Origin: Nitrosospira multiformis
Lineage (GTDB): Bacteria; Pseudomonadota; Gammaproteobacteria; Burkholderiales; Nitrosomonadaceae
Length of the DNA stretch: 64,000 bases
NCBI RefSeq assembly: GCF_900111585.1
Contig: NZ_FOHI01000002.1
Location: forward strand, 1 to 64,000
Reading direction: 5' to 3'
The notes beneath the pieces are model-generated. The model ran no database searches. It saw nothing but the letters and a program-made list of their open reading frames with translations, and was not told where the DNA came from. A program made the position numbers and the translations under genes. Within the stretch, counting starts at the first letter, position 1. Each line of letters begins with the position of its first letter. Positions 47,533-55,668 of the stretch are shown here, in pieces.

Positions 47533-47562
47533 TTGCGGCGGACACGGGCTTTAGGCTATCAT
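47533..47562 (+). promoter_or_regulatory. Promoter of rnpB
   Basis: TTGCGG (47533-47538), an 18-base spacer and TATCAT (47557-47562). The predicted transcription start, seven bases after the -10 box, falls at 47569, exactly where the RNase P RNA helix P1 begins. Confidence 0.6.
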
Positions 47563-47568
47563 TGGACT

Positions 47569-47865
47569 GAAGCTGGCCAGACAGTCGCTGCCTGTCCTCG
47601 GTGACGAGTGCAGGGAGAGGAAAGTCCGGGCTCCGCAGAGCAGGATGCCGGTTAACGGCCGGCCGCCGTAAGGTGAGGAACAGGGCCACAGAGACGAGCG
47701 TATTAAGTTACGGTGAAACGCGGTAACCTCCATCCGGAGCAAGACCAAATAGGCAGGCGATGATGCTGCTCGTTGAGCCTGCGGGTAGGTTGCTTGAGCG
47801 TGCGGGTGACTGCACGCCTAGAGGAATGACTGTCCTTGACAGAACCCGGCTTATCGGCCAGCTTC
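47569..47865 (+). ncRNA. rnpB: RNase P RNA (type A)
   Basis: Catalytic RNA that matures tRNA 5' ends. The 5' GAAGCTGGCCAG pairs with the 3' TCGGCCAGCTTC to close P1. Conserved elements are visible: GAGGAAAGTCCGGGCTCC (CR I), a GCCGTAAGGTGAGGAACAGGGCCACAGAGA-type block split across 47667-47698 (CR II/III region), GGTGAAACGCGGTAACCTCC, AAATAGGCAGG, and the 3' AGAGGAATGACTG with ACAGAA (CR V). The span of about 297 bases is short compared with the E. coli RNA (377). No clear intrinsic terminator follows. Confidence 0.93.
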
Positions 47866-48106
47866 TTTCCGGAATTTCCGATAATTCTGACTCCATAAAG
47901 GCGAAAGCGACGGCACGCCGATTGCAATCTCTCTGCATATTCCGGGCAGCAGAAAACAGCCAGAATATATCTCTCTCCGCCCTTCCGCAGCCTGTTGCCT
48001 GAACATTCTCTGTTTCCTTTTCCGGACAGGTTTGTTATACAATCGACGATTGCTCCCGCTTGTGCGGGGCGTCAGATTAAATTGCGGACACAAAACCGGA
48101 GATATT

Positions 48107-48703
48107 ATGAAGAAAATTTTTGAGTGGGCTGCCGGGCTGGCAGGGGCTATGATGATAGCTCTCGTGGCTGTTCCCGCCCATGCACAACTCATGCTTGCGC
48201 ATGAAGGCCACCATTCAGGCGATTGTGCCATCAAATCGGGCGCCTTTCCTGTATCCTTCACCGCCTATGAGAAACCCAAGGGCGAGCTTCCGCCCACTCA
48301 TGCCTATTGTGACCATGTTCCCGAAACCGGAGAGCTGTATTTCACGGTGGATCTGACCGATCCTGAATCCCGCGAAATTCCCATCGCGATGCGCCTTGTG
48401 ATGGAAGGGCATGGAGAGGAAGGGCATGAAATCATGTCGATACCTGCCAAACCCTATCCTTCCGGAAGCATTACATTTACCGTAAACCTGGAAGAACTAG
48501 GGCAGTACGCGTTGCTGCTGGAAACCGAGAAGGACGGTAAGATGACTCCCGCGGTACGCATTCCCGTACATGTGGGCGGAGGTGGTGGCCATGATGGACA
48601 CGGCGGTGGTATCGGCATGACAGAGATTGCGCTGATACTGGGTGTGGCTGGCGTAGCAGCCTTCTTTCTGCTGCGTCGGCGGACGAGCGCCAAAATGTCC
48701 TGA
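48107..48703 (+). CDS. His-rich secreted protein with C-terminal membrane anchor
   Basis: I do not recognise the family. The 198-residue product starts at ATG 48107, behind a CCGGAGAT site. It has a signal peptide ending AHAQ, a His-rich stretch (LAHEGHHSGDC), and a middle domain with DHVPETGELYFTVDLTDPESREIPIA and a beta-rich pattern. A Gly/His linker (GGGGGHDGHGGG) then leads to a single C-terminal span followed by RRR. The end resembles a C-terminal membrane anchor. The His-rich parts and a possible cupredoxin-like beta fold suggest metal handling, but that is only inference. It follows rnpB. Confidence 0.7.
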   Translation: MKKIFEWAAGLAGAMMIALVAVPAHAQLMLAHEGHHSGDCAIKSGAFPVSFTAYEKPKGELPPTHAYCDHVPETGELYFTVDLTDPESREIPIAMRLVMEGHGEEGHEIMSIPAKPYPSGSITFTVNLEELGQYALLLETEKDGKMTPAVRIPVHVGGGGGHDGHGGGIGMTEIALILGVAGVAAFFLLRRRTSAKMS

Positions 48704-48982
48704 GCAAGGCAGAATCAGCGCTATTCAATCCTCGATCCGCGAAATTAAAAGCACGCACTTCCGCGGATTCTTCTGAACGAGCGGCGGCGGGGTTTTAAGG
48801 GATTATCTATTTTCCCTTCTTGACCTCGGCGCCGTTTTTTTATTCGTCATTGGGCCTACTCCGGATCTTACAGCATACTCCGGTGACTAACGTGGAGTGG
48901 ATGGTGTAAGGTAGGATAGTAAGATGAGAATCTTCCTTTCCAGGCTGGCTTTCAATGCGTGCGTCTGAAAAACAAAAGGTCC

Positions 48983-50170
48983 TTACTGGAAAATAGTCTC
49001 GCGCAACTTGGCGAAAGTTTTGCCGACATGATTCATCTGCTCGCTGGTATGAACGGCGCTTACACTGCAACGTACCAACGAATTGCCCTCCGGCGTTGCG
49101 GGTGGCAAAACCAGATTCACATAGATACCATGTTCAAGCAGTCCTTTCCACAGTGCCAGCGCCTGTTGCGGCGTCTCAAGGATTGTTGCGATAACAGGGC
49201 TTGGCTCCGGTCCCAGGCGATAACCCAGTTCCTTAAGTTGCGAGTAGAGCTGGTGCACATTCTTCCAGAGTTGCCGGCGTAATTCGACACCCTCCCTCAG
49301 CAGCCTGAGAGCTGCACGGGTTGAGGCGATGGTGGCAGGCGTAGGCGAGGCAGTGAAAATATAAGGGCGGCTCACATAGCGCAACTGATCCAGTTGCGGA
49401 TGATTGCTCACACAGTAGCCGCCGATCCCGCCCAGGCTTTTACTGAAGGTCCCTGTGATGAAGTCTACTCTATCGAGGAGGCCTGTTTCTTCTACCAGAC
49501 CTTGTCCGGTCTCACCCAGTACCCCCAGGGAATGCGCTTCATCAAGAAGAAGCGTGCTGTTATACGCATCCTTTACCTTGACGATATCCGCCAGCGGCGC
49601 ACGGTCTCCAAGCATACTGTAGATGCCCTCGGCAATGATGAGGGTGGAGCGCGATCGTTCTCCCAAGCGGCGGAGACGCTTTTCCAGATCTGCTGCATCG
49701 TTGTGTCTGAAGCGGATTATTTCGGCGCCGCTCAACCGGCAGCCATCGTAGATGCTTGCGTGGGAATCGCCGTCAATAAGAACGATGTCACCGGGCCCGG
49801 CCAAGCCTGAGATGGTCGCAAGGTTGGCCTGATACCCCGTGGTAAATACGATGCAGGACCGGCATTGATAAAACTCGGCAAACTCGCGCTCGAGGGCACG
49901 ATGGCCGCTGTAACTGCCATTGGCCATGCGCGAACCGGTTGTACCCGTACCTTCACTGTGAATCGCTTCCTGCGCTGCATCCCGGCACTCCTGCGCGAAG
50001 GTAAGGCCTAGATAATTATTTGTTCCCAGAAACAATATCCGATGGTCCCCGATCCTGGCTTCGGTCGAGGAATAAACTTCTTCTATGGGCGTTCCAAAAA
50101 CCTCAATACCCTCAGGCAGCAAGGCTTTTCTCGCTGCCGCCACGGCATCCAGCTTATCTAGCAAACTCAT
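48983..50170 (-). CDS. spt: Serine palmitoyltransferase
   Basis: PLP-dependent alpha-oxoamine synthase that condenses L-serine with a fatty acyl thioester to 3-ketosphinganine, the first step of sphingolipid synthesis. The 395-residue protein matches the remembered Sphingomonas SPT closely: GTGTTGSRMANGSYSGH, DGDSHASIYDGC, AEIIRFRHN, EGIYSMLGD, SRPYIFTAS and YVNLVLPPATP. Active-site residues H137, D210, H213 and PLP lysine K244 have nearly the same spacing as in SPT. The short segment FSKSLGGIGGYC and SRPYIFTAS argue against BioF, Kbl or ALA synthase. In the PPATP loop the Arg of the Sphingomonas enzyme is Leu here. It is last in a four-gene operon, and its start overlaps the ACP stop (ATGA). 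Confidence 0.9.
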   Translation of the reverse strand: MSLLDKLDAVAAARKALLPEGIEVFGTPIEEVYSSTEARIGDHRILFLGTNNYLGLTFAQECRDAAQEAIHSEGTGTTGSRMANGSYSGHRALEREFAEFYQCRSCIVFTTGYQANLATISGLAGPGDIVLIDGDSHASIYDGCRLSGAEIIRFRHNDAADLEKRLRRLGERSRSTLIIAEGIYSMLGDRAPLADIVKVKDAYNSTLLLDEAHSLGVLGETGQGLVEETGLLDRVDFITGTFSKSLGGIGGYCVSNHPQLDQLRYVSRPYIFTASPTPATIASTRAALRLLREGVELRRQLWKNVHQLYSQLKELGYRLGPEPSPVIATILETPQQALALWKGLLEHGIYVNLVLPPATPEGNSLVRCSVSAVHTSEQMNHVGKTFAKLRETIFQ

Positions 50171-50421
50171 TGTTTTTGAGACCTTATCCGATGGATCAAG
50201 TTGGCGAGCTCATGAACGGTCTGTACATCCGCAAGAGCATTGATCGGTACGGAAATGTCGAATTCGTCCTCGATTTCCATGATCAGGTTCAGCAATTTTA
50301 CAGAATCGATTGCCAGCTCGTTAATAAGATCGGTCTGTGGTGTGATTTCCACCTCCGGACCGGCAAGCTGTTTGAGGTGATGGCAAAGTTTTTGCAGAAC
50401 GTCGTTATAATCGTTCAACAT
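50167..50421 (-). CDS. Dedicated acyl carrier protein
   Basis: An 84-residue ACP. The phosphopantetheine serine lies in the motif ELAIDSVKLLNLIMEIEDEF, in which DSV replaces the DSL of housekeeping ACPs. It is coupled to spt by a 4-base overlap and lies 29 bases after the SDR gene. In Caulobacter the SPT locus has a similar ACP (acpR) that carries the acyl chain to SPT; the same role is inferred here from order and coupling. Confidence 0.9.
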   Translation of the reverse strand: MLNDYNDVLQKLCHHLKQLAGPEVEITPQTDLINELAIDSVKLLNLIMEIEDEFDISVPINALADVQTVHELANLIHRIRSQKQ

Positions 50422-50450
50422 CTGGATTCAAAATGATTCGATGATTGAAA

Positions 50451-51365
50451 TTAGACCGCTTGTGGCAAAGCGTCGCGAAGGTGGATGCAGGGTCGCCAAT
50501 CAGGGAGTGCCCGGGTCAAGGGATCAATATCACAAACCCAGTCGGGGTGACGCAATTCTCTCACTTTTCCCGGTGTCAGCATAGGTGAATAGCTTAGCAA
50601 TCTGGCAGACCACAAGTTGACGTTTGCGATCAATGAAACCAGTGGTGCGGGGAAAAAGATGCAGTATACGGGGCGTTTCCACACTTCCTGCGCAATATTG
50701 GCTACTGCCTGGCTGTCGTAACCTCCCGGCCTACCATCATCAAGCTCGTAGGTACCTTGTACCGGCACGGCAGTCGAAAGCCAGCAGGTGATGGCTGCTA
50801 CCAGATCGGCGACATGCAGTAATCCAAACCGCATGTCAGGTTGTCCCACCATTGGCAAGATACCGCGGCGCGTTATCCTGAAAAGCGGGCTCATTTCCTT
50901 ATCTCCGGGGCCATAAACAGCTGTAGGACGAAAAATGGCACAGGCCATACCAGCCGAACGCTCATTTATCAATCGTTCAGCCATGTGCTTGCTCATGGCA
51001 TACCAGGAAAGCTCGGGTTGCCGGGCGGCCAGAGAAGAAATCAGCAGGAAACGTGGAGGCGGGTTTTGTTCCAGAGAAGCCTGCATCAGGTTGATCGTAC
51101 CGTCCACATTGGTACGGACAAAGCTCTCGAGAGAGCTTCCCCGAACCTGACCGGCGCAATGCACAACGGCCGAGACACCTGTTACGAGCTTTCGCAATGC
51201 ATCGAGGTTATGTAAGTCGCCTTCTATCCATTGCGTGGACCCGTCATCGACGCGCCCACGTCTTGTCAGAGCCCTGACTTTCCATCCTTCCTTTATCAGG
51301 GACTGCAGCAGAGCATTTCCGATAAAGCCAGTGGCGCCGGTAACGGCGACCCAGGACTCCGACAT
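50451..51365 (-). CDS. cerR: NAD(P)-dependent epimerase, CerR-like ketoreductase
   Basis: A 304-residue extended SDR with the nucleotide motif VTGATGFIGNALLQSL near the N-terminus, the substrate-site serine region LLISSLAARQPE and catalytic YAMSK. In bacterial ceramide operons an SDR at this place (CerR) reduces the keto group of the long-chain base or ceramide. The assignment to CerR rests on operon position between the acyl-AMP ligase and the ACP-SPT pair, not on a diagnostic motif. A sugar or sterol substrate remains possible. Two hydrophobic segments near the C-terminus (residues about 225-265) may attach it to the membrane. Confidence 0.75.
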   Translation of the reverse strand: MSESWVAVTGATGFIGNALLQSLIKEGWKVRALTRRGRVDDGSTQWIEGDLHNLDALRKLVTGVSAVVHCAGQVRGSSLESFVRTNVDGTINLMQASLEQNPPPRFLLISSLAARQPELSWYAMSKHMAERLINERSAGMACAIFRPTAVYGPGDKEMSPLFRITRRGILPMVGQPDMRFGLLHVADLVAAITCWLSTAVPVQGTYELDDGRPGGYDSQAVANIAQEVWKRPVYCIFFPAPLVSLIANVNLWSARLLSYSPMLTPGKVRELRHPDWVCDIDPLTRALPDWRPCIHLRDALPQAV

Positions 51366-51372
51366 ACGCCGA

Positions 51373-53199
51373 TTATTTGTCCCCGGACTCGGCAGATAGC
51401 TGGTCTGTCATCTGCGTTCGCTGGATAAAGCCCTGGCGTGCCGCAAAACGGGACAGTTTTCCGGAGGAAGTACGCGGCAGGGTGTGCGGTGGAACCAGTT
51501 CCACCAAGCAGTTCACGCCAAACGCCATGTAGACCAGACGTTGCAGACGGCTGGTAAGGGACTGGCGATCCGTTATCGAGGTAAGCCGGCATTCGATGAC
51601 CAGGACAATGGTCGTGACGTCATTGGCGTCAGTAACCCCGAAGGCAGACGCTTCACGCGTTCTCACCTCGGGTTGCTGTTCGGCAAGCTCCTCGATATCC
51701 TGCGCGCGGATATTACGCCCATTGACGATGATTACATCGGTGCGACGCCCGGTGATGTATAGATCCCCTTCAAAGAGGAACCCCAGATCACCGGTATCCA
51801 GCCAGTTCCCGGGTTTGAGTGTCTTGCAGGTGTCTTCCGGATTGTTGAAATAACCTGTCATGATACTGCTGCCCTGCACGAGTACGCTGCCCACGCGCAA
51901 ATCAGGAAGCTGCTGGCCGGCCTCGTCGACCACTTTGACGATATGCTCCGGCAAGGCGCGGCCGCAGTTGACAAATTCACTATACTTCCGGCCTTCCACC
52001 TGTAATCGTACTGCCATTTTCCTGTCAACGAGGGTTGCCGCGTCGACTCGCAGACTCTGAAAACCTTGGCCAACCTCGGAGAAAGTAACGGCGAGCGTCG
52101 ATTCAGCCAGCCCATAGCAGGGGAGGAATGCGCGCGCGTCAAAACCGGCGGGCGCAAATTTTTCCGCAAAATTCCTCAAAGTGTCCGGCCGGATCATTTC
52201 CGCGCCGACTCCTGCTGCACGCCAACTGCTGAGGTCAAGATCTTCCAGGTCGGAATCGCGCACGCGAAGTGTACAGAGCTTGAGCCCAAAAGGTTGGCTG
52301 AACGCGACGGTGGCGCGATTTCTGCTGATCAGGCGCAGCCATTGCAGCGGCCTGATTGCAAAATCACGGGTAGCCAGATAATCAACGGAAACCTGCGCCA
52401 CCATGGGCGCCATTACCATGCCGACCAGGCCCATGTCATGATAAAACGGCAGCCAGGATGCGCAGCGGTCTCCTGCCCGGATATTCAGACCGTGACGGAC
52501 AATGCCCTGAAGGTTGCTCATCAGTGCACCTTCGGTAATTACTACTCCACGCGGCATGCGCGTGCTTCCCGAAGTAAATTGCAGGTATGCGATTTCATCC
52601 GGACTATTTGGTGCGAGCTCAGTAGTCAGCGCCGGCAGTTCCCCGAGTTGCTCTGGCGTTCCCACCCAGCGCAGATGTTGCGACTCCTCGGCCGCTTCTT
52701 TCAAGAAACCGACATAGTCAACGTTCGCCAGCGCGGCGCTTGCCTGACCCGCCTCCAGCATTCCGCGCAACTGCCGAACATAGACCGCATGGCTGCCGAG
52801 GTTGACAGGAACAGGCATTGCATAAGGCACCAGTCCTGCATAGCGGCATGCATAAAAGATTTCCACGAATTCCGGCGTCGTGTCGGCAATAATCGCAACA
52901 CGATCCCCTCTCGCCAACCCAAGCCCGAGCAACTGCCGCGCCGCTGTTTGGGCATTTTGCCTTAATGCCTGATAGGGAAGAACGGAGCGGAGATTACCCT
53001 TGGCATCATAAAAGTTATATCCCGCTGTACCTGCCGCCGCATACTCGAGCGCAGCGATCAAGGTGTCGAAGTCGGCTAATCTCTGAGCTTGAGTGTTATA
53101 AGTAGGTGTGGGGATCGCAGCTGCCGGCTGCTCGCTTGATAATTGAGGGTTAAACGCTTGCGTCAGCGGAGCGTTCAACTTCGCTATTGTTGAACTCAA
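51373..53199 (-). CDS. Fatty acyl-AMP ligase (FAAL) / acyl-ACP synthetase
   Basis: Adenylate-forming enzyme of the FAAL family, expected to activate a fatty acid and load it onto the ACP of this operon. The product has 608 residues if it starts at TTG 53199, behind a very strong AGGGGAAGACC site. Motifs: YLQFTSGSTRMPRGVVITEGAL (P-loop), WLPFYHDMGLVG, CYGLAESTLAVTF and LDTGDLGFLFEGDLYITGR. An upstream ATG (53232) lies on top of the predicted transcription start, so it is less likely. It is the first gene of the operon, seven bases from the SDR gene. Its Caulobacter counterpart is aasR. Confidence 0.88.
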   Translation of the reverse strand: MSSTIAKLNAPLTQAFNPQLSSEQPAAAIPTPTYNTQAQRLADFDTLIAALEYAAAGTAGYNFYDAKGNLRSVLPYQALRQNAQTAARQLLGLGLARGDRVAIIADTTPEFVEIFYACRYAGLVPYAMPVPVNLGSHAVYVRQLRGMLEAGQASAALANVDYVGFLKEAAEESQHLRWVGTPEQLGELPALTTELAPNSPDEIAYLQFTSGSTRMPRGVVITEGALMSNLQGIVRHGLNIRAGDRCASWLPFYHDMGLVGMVMAPMVAQVSVDYLATRDFAIRPLQWLRLISRNRATVAFSQPFGLKLCTLRVRDSDLEDLDLSSWRAAGVGAEMIRPDTLRNFAEKFAPAGFDARAFLPCYGLAESTLAVTFSEVGQGFQSLRVDAATLVDRKMAVRLQVEGRKYSEFVNCGRALPEHIVKVVDEAGQQLPDLRVGSVLVQGSSIMTGYFNNPEDTCKTLKPGNWLDTGDLGFLFEGDLYITGRRTDVIIVNGRNIRAQDIEELAEQQPEVRTREASAFGVTDANDVTTIVLVIECRLTSITDRQSLTSRLQRLVYMAFGVNCLVELVPPHTLPRTSSGKLSRFAARQGFIQRTQMTDQLSAESGDK

Positions 53200-53235
53200 G
53201 GTCTTCCCCTCCAAATTAATCGTACTAGTCATCTT

Positions 53236-53264
53236 TTTATAATATAAGGATTCCAGTCGGGCAA
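53236..53264 (-). promoter_or_regulatory. Promoter of the sphingolipid operon
   Basis: On the minus strand, TTGCCC (53259-53264), a 17-base spacer and TATAAA (53236-53241). Transcription would start near 53229. That leaves about 30 bases of leader before the TTG start at 53199 and rules against the ATG at 53232. Confidence 0.6.
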
Positions 53265-53887
53265 TCGTTGTTTTTGGCCATCATCCGCTGTCGCGTCGTT
53301 CGAGTTCGAGATGCTGCTTGAAAATATCGGCCTTACCTGGCTCCCGGTAAAGGCAGTAGCTCGAAAAACAAAAAATAAATGCGCTAATCTGTGAAATCAA
53401 CGAACCTTCTTATACTCAGCTCTTATTATCGTAATAGAGCAGCTTTATCATGCACTTCGGGCATTACCGAATCCCGCTCCTTCACGCAAGGAGCTGTCTC
53501 TAACACGCTGTCTGCTTTCGATTATCTACAGGATAGGCGATAAGCTCCATTCTGTACGAGTTGGCAGACGATATAAAGAGGTTTTGGAGAATGGAAGGGA
53601 AATGTGTGTCTTTTTTGCAACACTTGCCGGAACCGGACCCTTCAGCTTCGCGTTAGATCTGATCTCAATCTCTTTCGCAGCCGCGCGACATTTTACAGGA
53701 ATCCATCTATCGATGGATCAACTCTTCTTTTATTTTCGAGGCGGATTATTGCAGCCCCGGGGGGCGGTCTTCCGGAATCACACTACACACCACAGGGAAT
53801 CCTTGAAAAAATTCCTCGCCTGGAATAGGCCTGCCGCTGACTCCAAGGTGCAAAGCCGGATTTACACTCAATCAGTACCGGGTCGCC
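53265..53887. other. Intergenic region without a recognised gene
   Basis: About 620 bases between the sphingolipid operon promoter and the STAS-like gene; both neighbours are on the minus strand. The stretch is more A+T-rich than its surroundings. A plus-strand frame at 53584-54000 has no family resemblance and runs antisense into the STAS gene, so I do not call it. I see no RNA gene or repeat. Confidence 0.5.
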
Positions 53888-54232
53888 TCATCCTTCAAGC
53901 CATGTCTTTGCTTCGGCATAATCCCGGAATACCCTTATGTCGGCATCGACAAATAGATTGGATACCCAGGCCGCCCAGGCGCGCCACTGGTTTTCAGTGA
54001 TTATCGCGATGCGGTTGAATTCGCTGCCGTGTTCCCGCACGAATTTGATGTCCTCCCAAGCGACATCAATGGTGTAGTTCAGCATATCCCGCCAATCGAA
54101 CAGTACATTCACCTTGCCGTCGCGACCAGCCTTGCGGAGCACCTTGTCCTCGAATTCTTGGTAATCGGCCAAGGTGAATTCACCGAAAACAGCGATACTG
54201 ATCAGATTTTCCGTTTCCTCAATGGTTATCAT
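53888..54232 (-). CDS. STAS/SpoIIAA-like protein
   Basis: A 114-residue protein of the SpoIIAA-like (DUF3478) group. It has MITIEETENLISIAVFGEFTLADYQEFEDKVL at the N-terminus and VNVLFDWRDMLNYT in the middle, then AIITENQWRAWAAWVSNLF. Such stand-alone proteins are thought to bind lipids or act in regulation, but no role is settled. It begins 106 bases after the Rieske gene on the same strand and may be transcribed with it. Confidence 0.82.
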   Translation of the reverse strand: MITIEETENLISIAVFGEFTLADYQEFEDKVLRKAGRDGKVNVLFDWRDMLNYTIDVAWEDIKFVREHGSEFNRIAIITENQWRAWAAWVSNLFVDADIRVFRDYAEAKTWLEG

Positions 54233-54338
54233 ATGTTACCCACAATATAAAATTGCGCGGGCAGAGAAAATCCGGATAGTCCAAAAAATTCAGACTACCG
54301 CAGAAAAATCCGCTCAACAAAAGAATATCACTTATCGC

Positions 54339-55436
54339 TCAGATGTGCGGTTCAATTTCTCGCCGCAGAAACTTGTGGAAGTGCATCATGCCATCTTCCA
54401 TCGGCGATTGGTACGGTCCGGCCTCGCTCACGCCTTGTTTGTACAGCGCACGGCGCCCTTCTGTCATCAGCTTGCAGATTTCATCATCCTCAGCAGCGGT
54501 TTCATGATAGGCGGCCTGTTCTGCTTCAATGAATTCACGCTCAAACAAAGCGATATCTTCAGGATAATAGAACTCCACCACATTGGTGCAACGCTCTGTT
54601 CCGGTAGGAAGCACCGTGCTGATGACCAATACATGAGGATACCATTCCATCATGATGTTGGGATAATACAGCATCCAGATTGCCCCATGCCTCGGTATTT
54701 CGCCCGCTGTCTGCAGCAACAGTTGCTCGTGCCATTTTGCATAGACGGGCGTTCCCGGGCGGGTCAGGGCGTTATTGATCCCTACAGTCTGAACGTTGTA
54801 CCACTCCCCGAACTCCCATTCCAGCGCAGCCGTGTCAACAAAGTTGCCCAGGCCTGGATGGTACGGCTCGACGTGGTAGTCCTCCAGATAAACCTCTATG
54901 AAGGTTTTCCAGTTGCAGGCGTATTCATCTATCTGAAGGCGTTCCAGCACATGGCCCGAGAAGTCGAAATTCTTCAGGACTTGCAAGTTGCCCAGATCCC
55001 GCGCAACATTCCGCCTGCCCTGAAACAGGAGTCCGTTCCAGCTCTGCAAAGGCGTATTGGAAAGATTGAGGCAAGGGTTTTCGGGGAAATGGGGCGCACC
55101 GAGCAACGTGCCCTTCAAGTCATACGTCCAGCGATGCACCGGGCAAACGATGTTTCTGGTGTTGCCACTCCCTTTGAGCAGCAGTGACTGCCTGTGGCGG
55201 CAGACGTTGGACAGCAACTCGATACCATCCTTATTACGCACCAGCATTTTCGCGTTATCCATCCATTCAGGCACATAATAGTCGCCAATGTTTGGCACCA
55301 TGATCTCATGGCCGACATAGCCCGGTCCCTGGTCGAACAGAATGCGTTTTTCCAGTTCAAGGATTTGAGAGTCGAGATACCAGTCAACCGGCAGTTGCGT
55401 TGGAGCCAATTGGCAAACATCAATCAGATCGACCAT
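54339..55436 (-). CDS. Rieske non-haem iron oxygenase, alpha-subunit type
   Basis: A 365-residue aromatic-ring-hydroxylating-dioxygenase-like protein. The Rieske [2Fe-2S] ligands are seen in VCRHRQ (CxH) and CPVHRW (CxxH). The catalytic domain has NWKTFIEVYLEDYHVEPYH, in which D and two His fit the mononuclear iron ligands. No beta subunit, ferredoxin or reductase gene is adjacent, so electrons must come from elsewhere. The substrate cannot be deduced; it need not be aromatic, since choline- and carnitine-type oxygenases share this fold. Confidence 0.85.
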   Translation of the reverse strand: MVDLIDVCQLAPTQLPVDWYLDSQILELEKRILFDQGPGYVGHEIMVPNIGDYYVPEWMDNAKMLVRNKDGIELLSNVCRHRQSLLLKGSGNTRNIVCPVHRWTYDLKGTLLGAPHFPENPCLNLSNTPLQSWNGLLFQGRRNVARDLGNLQVLKNFDFSGHVLERLQIDEYACNWKTFIEVYLEDYHVEPYHPGLGNFVDTAALEWEFGEWYNVQTVGINNALTRPGTPVYAKWHEQLLLQTAGEIPRHGAIWMLYYPNIMMEWYPHVLVISTVLPTGTERCTNVVEFYYPEDIALFEREFIEAEQAAYHETAAEDDEICKLMTEGRRALYKQGVSEAGPYQSPMEDGMMHFHKFLRREIEPHI

Positions 55437-55668
55437 ATGCTACTTTTCACCTTTCAAATAAAGATGGCTGGATTATCAAAACCAGGAACGGCAGGGAAGA
55501 CAAGGAAGAGAATGAGCATGCCCTCATGTCCTTGCCCTGAAACGCTTATAATCCGACTAAGAAACCTCTTTCGTGGGAAAGTTTCGTGTATTTAATTGAC
55601 CTGACACCACTTATTGCGTTATTTTTGCCGTTTGCCCGCAATACACCCATTCTGACAGCGTGTTTATC

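Noticed and set aside
48983-50170. BioF (8-amino-7-oxononanoate synthase) or ALA synthase for the PLP enzyme
   Set aside because: No other biotin or haem gene is adjacent, and the segments around the PLP lysine and the PPATP loop match serine palmitoyltransferase.
51373-53199. Non-ribosomal peptide or polyketide cluster suggested by a FAAL plus ACP
   Set aside because: No condensation, ketosynthase or thioesterase gene is present; SPT and SDR next to them fit ceramide synthesis better.
53584-54000. 138-residue plus-strand frame upstream of the STAS-like gene
   Set aside because: It overlaps the STAS gene in antisense and its composition does not look like protein-coding sequence.
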